Below are positions 33,137-37,210 of a DNA stretch of 37,210 nt, one piece after another (position 1 is the first letter of the stretch; the number at the start of each line of letters is the position of its first letter). The notes under the pieces were generated by a model that worked only from the letters and a program-made list of their open reading frames with translations, ran no database searches and had not been told where the DNA came from. Source of the stretch: an uncultured Bacteroidales bacterium. GTDB taxonomy: Bacteria > Bacteroidota > Bacteroidia > Bacteroidales > Muribaculaceae. Made by a program: the position numbers and the translations under genes. The stretch spans positions 1 to 37,210 of the forward strand of contig USHH01000001.1 of the NCBI GenBank assembly GCA_900554345.1, written 5' to 3'.

Positions 33137-35788
33137 ATGTCAGAGAAAAATCACTACACCGGGCTGACCGACGCGGAAGTGTCGGAAAGCCGCCGGAAGT
33201 ATGGCGTCAATATCCTGACGCCACCGGAGAAGGACCCGCTGTGGAAGCGGTTTCTTGAGAAATTCGGCGACCCGCTGATCATCATCCTCATGATCGCGGG
33301 CGTCCTCTCCATCGGCATCTCATGCTATGAATACTGGGGCCTCGGCGAGGGCGCCGGTGTCTTTTTCGAGCCGATAGGCATCTTCATCGCCATACTGCTC
33401 GCCACCGGGCTCGCCTTCATCTTCGAGCTGAAGGCCGACAAGGAGTTCGCCCTGCTCAACCAGGTCAACGACGACGAGCCTGTACAGGTGGTGCGCAACG
33501 GCAACGCCATGCAGGTGCCGAGAAAAGACGTGGTGGTGGGCGATATCGTGATCCTCAACACCGGCGAGGAAGTGCCGGCCGACGGCGAGCTGCTCGAGGC
33601 CGTGATGCTAAACATCGACGAGTCGACGCTCACCGGCGAGCCCATCTGCCACAAGACCACCGACCCCGCGCAGTTTGACAAGGACGCCACCTTCCCCAGC
33701 AACCACGCCATGCGCGGCACCAAGGTGATGGAGGGCCACGGCGTGATGCGCGTGCTCGCCGTGGGTGACAAGACAGAGAACGGCAAGGTGTTCGAGGCCG
33801 CGCAGATCGACGACAGCGTCAAGACTCCGCTCAACGAGCAGCTCGACGGCCTCGGCGACCTCATCACCAAGATATCCTACGGCTTCGCGGCAGCCATCAT
33901 AGTGGGTCGCGTAGTGATGTATTTCATCAATACTCCGGAGTTCGAGTGGGTCCACTTCATGGCCTATTTCCTCCAGACGCTGATGGTGGCCGTCACCCTC
34001 GTGGTCGTGGCTGTGCCTGAGGGTCTCCCGATGGCAGTAACGCTCTCGCTCGCATACTCCATGCGCCGGATGCTCAAGACCAACAATCTCGTGCGCAAGA
34101 TGCACGCCTGCGAGACGATGGGCGCCACTACGGTGATATGCACCGACAAGACCGGCACTCTGACACAGAACCAGATGCAGGTGGCGGAGACGAAGTTCTT
34201 CGGCAATCCTCCGGAGGATGTCCTCGTGGAGGGCATCGCCGTCAACTCCACGGCGCAGCTCGACCTCTCGGGCGACAAGCCGCAGGTGCTCGGCAACCCG
34301 ACGGAGGGAGCCCTCCTCCTCTGGCTCCGGAAGAGGGGCATCAACTACCTCGATGTGAAAGACAGGGCGCAGCGCCTCGAGGAGCTGCCGTTCTCCACCG
34401 AGCGCAAGTATATGGCCACGGTGGTGACATCGGCTTCCGGCAAGAGGATACTCTATGTGAAAGGCGCCCCTGAGATCATCTTCGGCATGTGTAAGGACAC
34501 CGCCGGAGTGACGAAGCAGGAGATCGACGCCCAGCTTCTCGTCTACCAGAATCAGGCCATGCGTACGCTCGGCTTCGCCTATCAGGAGCTTGAGGATGGC
34601 GACAGGACCATCGAGAACAGCCGGGTGGTTGCCGGGCGGCTTACCTTCCTCGGCATTGTGGCGATTTCCGACCCCGTGCGCGGCGATGTGCCTTTCGCCG
34701 TGAAGGAAGTGCTCGACGCCGGCATCAAGGTGAAGATCGTCACCGGCGACACCCCCGGCACGGCCAAGGAGATCGGCCGTCAGATCGGACTCTGGAACGA
34801 CGCCGCCGACACCGACCGCAATATCATCACCGGCACTGAGTTCGCCGAGCTCTCCGACGAGCAGCTCAAGGAGCGCGTGGGCGACCTCAAGATCATTGCC
34901 CGCGCCCGCCCGATGGACAAGAAGCGCCTCGTGGAGGCCCTCCAGGCCAACAACGAGGTGGTGGCCGTCACCGGCGACGGCACCAACGACGCCCCGGCCC
35001 TCAAGACCGCCCACGTCGGCCTCTCGATGGGCGACGGAACCTCCGTGGCAAAGGAGGCTTCCGACATCACCATCATCGACAACTCCTTCTCCTCGATAGG
35101 ACGCGCCGTGATGTGGGGACGCTCCCTCTTCCAGAACATACAGCGCTTCATACTATTCCAGATGACGGTGAATGTGGCCGCCTGCTTCATCGTGCTCTTC
35201 GGAGCCTTCATGGGCATGCAGTCGCCTCTCACCGTCACCCAGATGCTCTGGGTCAACCTCATCATGGACACCTTCGCGGCCATGGCCCTCGCCTCGCTCC
35301 CTCCGTCGAAGTCGGTGATGAAGGAGAAGCCGCGCTCGCGCGAGGCCTTCATCATCAACCGCCCCATGTGGAAGTCGATTGTCGGAGTCGGCGGCATTTT
35401 CTTCCTGCTGCTCCTCGGCCTGCTCTATTATTTCGAGCATACCGACATCACCTGCCTCACGCAGGTGGGTCAAGTGCCTGTCGGAGCCAACACAGGGCTG
35501 AGCGGCTACGAGCTCTCGCTCTTCTTCACGATTTTTGTGTTCCTGCAGTTCTGGAATATGTTTAACGCCCGCGCCTTCGAGACGGGGCGCTCCGCCTTCC
35601 ATTTCAAGGGATGCGGCGGCTTCATCCTCATCGCGCTCGTGATTCTGCTCGGTCAGGTGCTGATCGTGAGCATCGGCGGACAGTTCTTCAGCGTCGAGCC
35701 TCTGAAGTTCATCGACTGGTTGATCATCATCGGCGGCACATCGCTCGTGCTCTGGATCGGCGAGCTGATACGCCTGATCAGGAAATAA
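33137..35788 (+). CDS. Calcium-translocating P-type ATPase (PMCA-like)
   Basis: An 883-residue P2-type ATPase. It has the actuator motif TGE (STLTGEPICHKTT), transmembrane helix 4 motif VPEGLPMAVTLSLA, phosphorylation site DKTGTLTQNQM, nucleotide site YVKGAPE and hinge VTGDGTNDAPALK. About ten membrane helices can be seen, including ITKISYGFAAAIIVGRVVMY and the C-terminal pairs after 700. PEGLP in helix 4 and absence of heavy-metal N-terminal CxxC domains fit calcium transport. It ends the Ter operon, which suggests calcium control is part of the TerD (calcium-binding) response. A strong terminator follows. Confidence 0.9.
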   Translation: MSEKNHYTGLTDAEVSESRRKYGVNILTPPEKDPLWKRFLEKFGDPLIIILMIAGVLSIGISCYEYWGLGEGAGVFFEPIGIFIAILLATGLAFIFELKADKEFALLNQVNDDEPVQVVRNGNAMQVPRKDVVVGDIVILNTGEEVPADGELLEAVMLNIDESTLTGEPICHKTTDPAQFDKDATFPSNHAMRGTKVMEGHGVMRVLAVGDKTENGKVFEAAQIDDSVKTPLNEQLDGLGDLITKISYGFAAAIIVGRVVMYFINTPEFEWVHFMAYFLQTLMVAVTLVVVAVPEGLPMAVTLSLAYSMRRMLKTNNLVRKMHACETMGATTVICTDKTGTLTQNQMQVAETKFFGNPPEDVLVEGIAVNSTAQLDLSGDKPQVLGNPTEGALLLWLRKRGINYLDVKDRAQRLEELPFSTERKYMATVVTSASGKRILYVKGAPEIIFGMCKDTAGVTKQEIDAQLLVYQNQAMRTLGFAYQELEDGDRTIENSRVVAGRLTFLGIVAISDPVRGDVPFAVKEVLDAGIKVKIVTGDTPGTAKEIGRQIGLWNDAADTDRNIITGTEFAELSDEQLKERVGDLKIIARARPMDKKRLVEALQANNEVVAVTGDGTNDAPALKTAHVGLSMGDGTSVAKEASDITIIDNSFSSIGRAVMWGRSLFQNIQRFILFQMTVNVAACFIVLFGAFMGMQSPLTVTQMLWVNLIMDTFAAMALASLPPSKSVMKEKPRSREAFIINRPMWKSIVGVGGIFFLLLLGLLYYFEHTDITCLTQVGQVPVGANTGLSGYELSLFFTIFVFLQFWNMFNARAFETGRSAFHFKGCGGFILIALVILLGQVLIVSIGGQFFSVEPLKFIDWLIIIGGTSLVLWIGELIRLIRK

Positions 35789-35808
35789 TCCTCCTTACTT
35801 ACAGATGC

Positions 35809-35846
35809 GGGGCCTTCCCGGCGATTGCCGGAAAGGCCCCGATTTT
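35809..35846. terminator. Terminator hairpin after the calcium ATPase
   Basis: A 14-bp stem (35809-35822 with 35827-35840, one C-A mismatch), GATT loop and a following TTTT. It serves the ATPase gene and the convergent flavin reductase gene. Confidence 0.8.
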
Positions 35847-35873
35847 CATGTATCCTCTTGGCGGGCAGCTCGG

Positions 35874-36443
35874 TCACTCGCCTTTGAGCGCCAGGCCGTC
35901 ATGGAAGGCGTTGCCCACGCGCCTGCCCAGCTCTATGTAGCCGTTGTGGATGGGGTCGAAGGTGATGATCCTCATCTTCTCTACGTCGGGCTTGCCGTCG
36001 GCGGCGAGGTATTCCTCCTTGCATACGATGTTGACGATCTCGGCCACGAGATAGAACCCCTCGTCCGACTCATGGATCTTCTCCTTGACGCGGCATTCCA
36101 TCGTCATCGGGAAGCAGTCGTAGACCGGAGCGTTCACATGGGGCGCTTTCTCGGCCTTCCATCCTGTGCGGGCGATTTTGTCGTGCTGCTTGCGGCCGCT
36201 CACGACTCCCACGTAGTCGGCGCCCGGAAGCGTGTCGGCGGTGGCGAAAGCGAGTGTGAACTCCCCGCAGCGGCGCAGGTTGTCGGTGGTGGCATGCGAG
36301 CCGAGGGATATCATCACTTCGTGATAGTCACACTGGCCGCCCCAGGCGGCGTTCATGGCGTTTGGTGTCCCGTCGGCATCGTAAGTGCCGATGATCAGTA
36401 CAGGCTGGGGAAGCACCCATGCCTGTGGCTTGAAGCTTTTCAT
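35874..36443 (-). CDS. Flavin reductase family protein
   Basis: A 189-residue FMN-binding split-barrel protein of the DIM6/NTAB flavin reductase type. The start is set at ATG 36443 (MKSFKPQAWVLPQPVLIIGT); an upstream in-frame ATG would add 18 unlikely residues. Flavin-binding features include GTPNAMNAAWGG, SLGSHATTDNLRRCGEFTLAF and ADYVGVVSG. It likely transfers electrons from NAD(P)H to flavin or a quinone/sulfoxide-like substrate; the partner is unknown. Convergent with the calcium ATPase. No promoter match was found upstream. Confidence 0.85.
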   Translation of the reverse strand: MKSFKPQAWVLPQPVLIIGTYDADGTPNAMNAAWGGQCDYHEVMISLGSHATTDNLRRCGEFTLAFATADTLPGADYVGVVSGRKQHDKIARTGWKAEKAPHVNAPVYDCFPMTMECRVKEKIHESDEGFYLVAEIVNIVCKEEYLAADGKPDVEKMRIITFDPIHNGYIELGRRVGNAFHDGLALKGE

Positions 36444-36682
36444 ATTGTCCTGTATATGTATATATGTGGTTATATATTGTTGTTGTCTAAATAACAATCA
36501 CTTTCTTCGCGAGGTTCATAGTCAGTCTTGTCAGCAAGGTGTATGCATGTAGCTTACCGTCTGAGCGGAGGCTGACAGTATGGAGCCAAACGCTAAGGGG
36601 ATGGTTTGACAAAAATAGGACTTTTTTCTGACACCCTCACGCTAAAACTGCCGTAAAAGGTTTCAGAACCGGAATTTTATTG

Positions 36683-36690
36683 TAATTTTG
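36683..36690 (+). promoter_or_regulatory. -7 element of the GH2 gene, near-leaderless
   Basis: TAATTTTG lies only 6 nt before the ATG at 36697, so transcription would begin at or next to the start codon. No TTTG is at the -33 distance (GGTTTC is seen). The 36444-36682 stretch otherwise holds no gene. Confidence 0.5.
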
Positions 36691-36696
36691 CAAATC

Positions 36697-37210
36697 ATGA
36701 AAAGATATCTTATACCATTGGCACTCATGGCCGGAATCATGATGCCTGACATAGCCGACGGCGCCGACAGGCGTCTTCTCAATGATGGCTGGCGATTCCA
36801 CCTCACCGACAGCACAACATCCGGCATGCAGCCAGAAACAATAGACGATTCCCTCTGGACCAACGTAAGACTGCCTCACGACTGGAGCATACGCCTTCCC
36901 TTCTCACGCGAAGCCGCTCCAGGCAACGACGGCGGCTATCTGCCGGCTGGCCTTGGATGGTATAAGACGGAGCTGGACCTTCCGGAGCTACCTGTCGACC
37001 GCAGGATGAAGCTTTATTTCGAAGGTGTATATGAGAAATCGGAGGTCTATGTCAATGGTCATCTGGCCGGTGGTCATCCTTATGGCTATACCTCCTTCTT
37101 CGTAGACATCACTCCTTACATCAAGAAAGGGAAGAACGAGATTCTGGTTAAAGCCGACAACTCCGCGCAGAAAAACAGCCGCTGGTACACCGGCTCCGGC
37201 ATCTACCGCA
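36697..37210 (+). CDS. GH2 beta-galactosidase, N-terminal part
   Basis: A gene open to the window end; 171 codons are visible. A signal peptide (MKRYLIPLALMAGIMMPDIA) is followed by the sugar-binding domain of glycoside hydrolase family 2: RRLLNDGWRFHL, LWTNVRLPHDWSI, GGYLPAGLGWYKTEL, VYEKSEVYVNGHLAGGHPYG and KADNSAQKNSRWYTGSGIYR. This is the pattern of periplasmic Bacteroidetes beta-galactosidases or beta-glucuronidases that trim plant or host glycans. The catalytic domain is not in view. The ATG at 36697 is chosen because it gives the signal peptide. Confidence 0.87.
   Translation, partial: MKRYLIPLALMAGIMMPDIADGADRRLLNDGWRFHLTDSTTSGMQPETIDDSLWTNVRLPHDWSIRLPFSREAAPGNDGGYLPAGLGWYKTELDLPELPVDRRMKLYFEGVYEKSEVYVNGHLAGGHPYGYTSFFVDITPYIKKGKNEILVKADNSAQKNSRWYTGSGIYR

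Noticed and set aside
33608..35014. A 468-codon minus-strand open frame opposite the calcium ATPase
   Set aside because: Shadow of a fully conserved P-type ATPase; composition rich in H, L, E, V and G, typical of antisense frames in GC-rich DNA.

Overview
The window looks like the chromosome of a gut Bacteroidales bacterium, most plausibly a GC-rich Muribaculaceae-type genome; the family is an inference. The evidence is the Bacteroidetes promoter form (TTTG-N20-TAnnTTTG) in front of several genes, a Mfa/FimA-type lipoprotein fimbrial operon (DUF3575, DUF3868, Mfa1, Mfa2/FimB, DUF4906-like tip), a Bacteroidetes-type tyrosine recombinase, a GH2 beta-galactosidase and a DUF4595-like lipoprotein. 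No tRNA, rRNA, CRISPR array or insertion sequence was recognised.

Layout. (1) 1-1250: the end of a phosphoethanolamine-transferase/sulfatase-type gene, then a minus-strand von Willebrand A (VWA) gene whose promoter is covered by operator palindromes. (2) 1350-5600: an AT-rich defence-like island. It holds a possible structured RNA, an N-terminal stub of a SNF2 helicase, an intact AAA ATPase + DUF4276 pair, an N-terminal stub of a type III Res helicase, a small acidic ORF and an N-truncated AlbA_2/HATPase-type gene, and it ends in a repeat cluster. (3) 5616-6541: an NrtR-like Nudix/winged-helix regulator whose promoter carries the same operator as the VWA gene. (4) 6590-8143: a type IV AbiEi/AbiEii toxin-antitoxin pair. 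(5) 8169-9164: a lipoprotein with a structured leader. (6) 9351-21867: a tyrosine recombinase, a 199-bp segment bounded by perfect 23-bp inverted repeats, and a fimbrial operon ending in a protein made of six HTH-like repeats. (7) 21891-24321: hrpB, broken by a frameshift. (8) 24413-35846: a macrodomain-like gene and a tellurite/stress operon with two TerD, two TerY, AIM24, PP2C phosphatase, kinase, TerB, a small SPFH-like membrane protein and a P-type calcium ATPase. (9) A flavin reductase and the start of a GH2 beta-galactosidase.

How the parts work together. The recombinase probably flips the 199-bp segment. It contains an outward promoter that in this assembly points away from the fimbrial genes, so the sequenced state is inferred to be OFF. 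The Nudix regulator probably controls itself and the VWA gene, because the same 7-7-7 palindrome overlaps the -7 element of both promoters in the same register; the defence island sits between them. The Ter genes form a TerY-P type signalling unit (VWA, PP2C, kinase) joined to TerD/TerB and a calcium pump.
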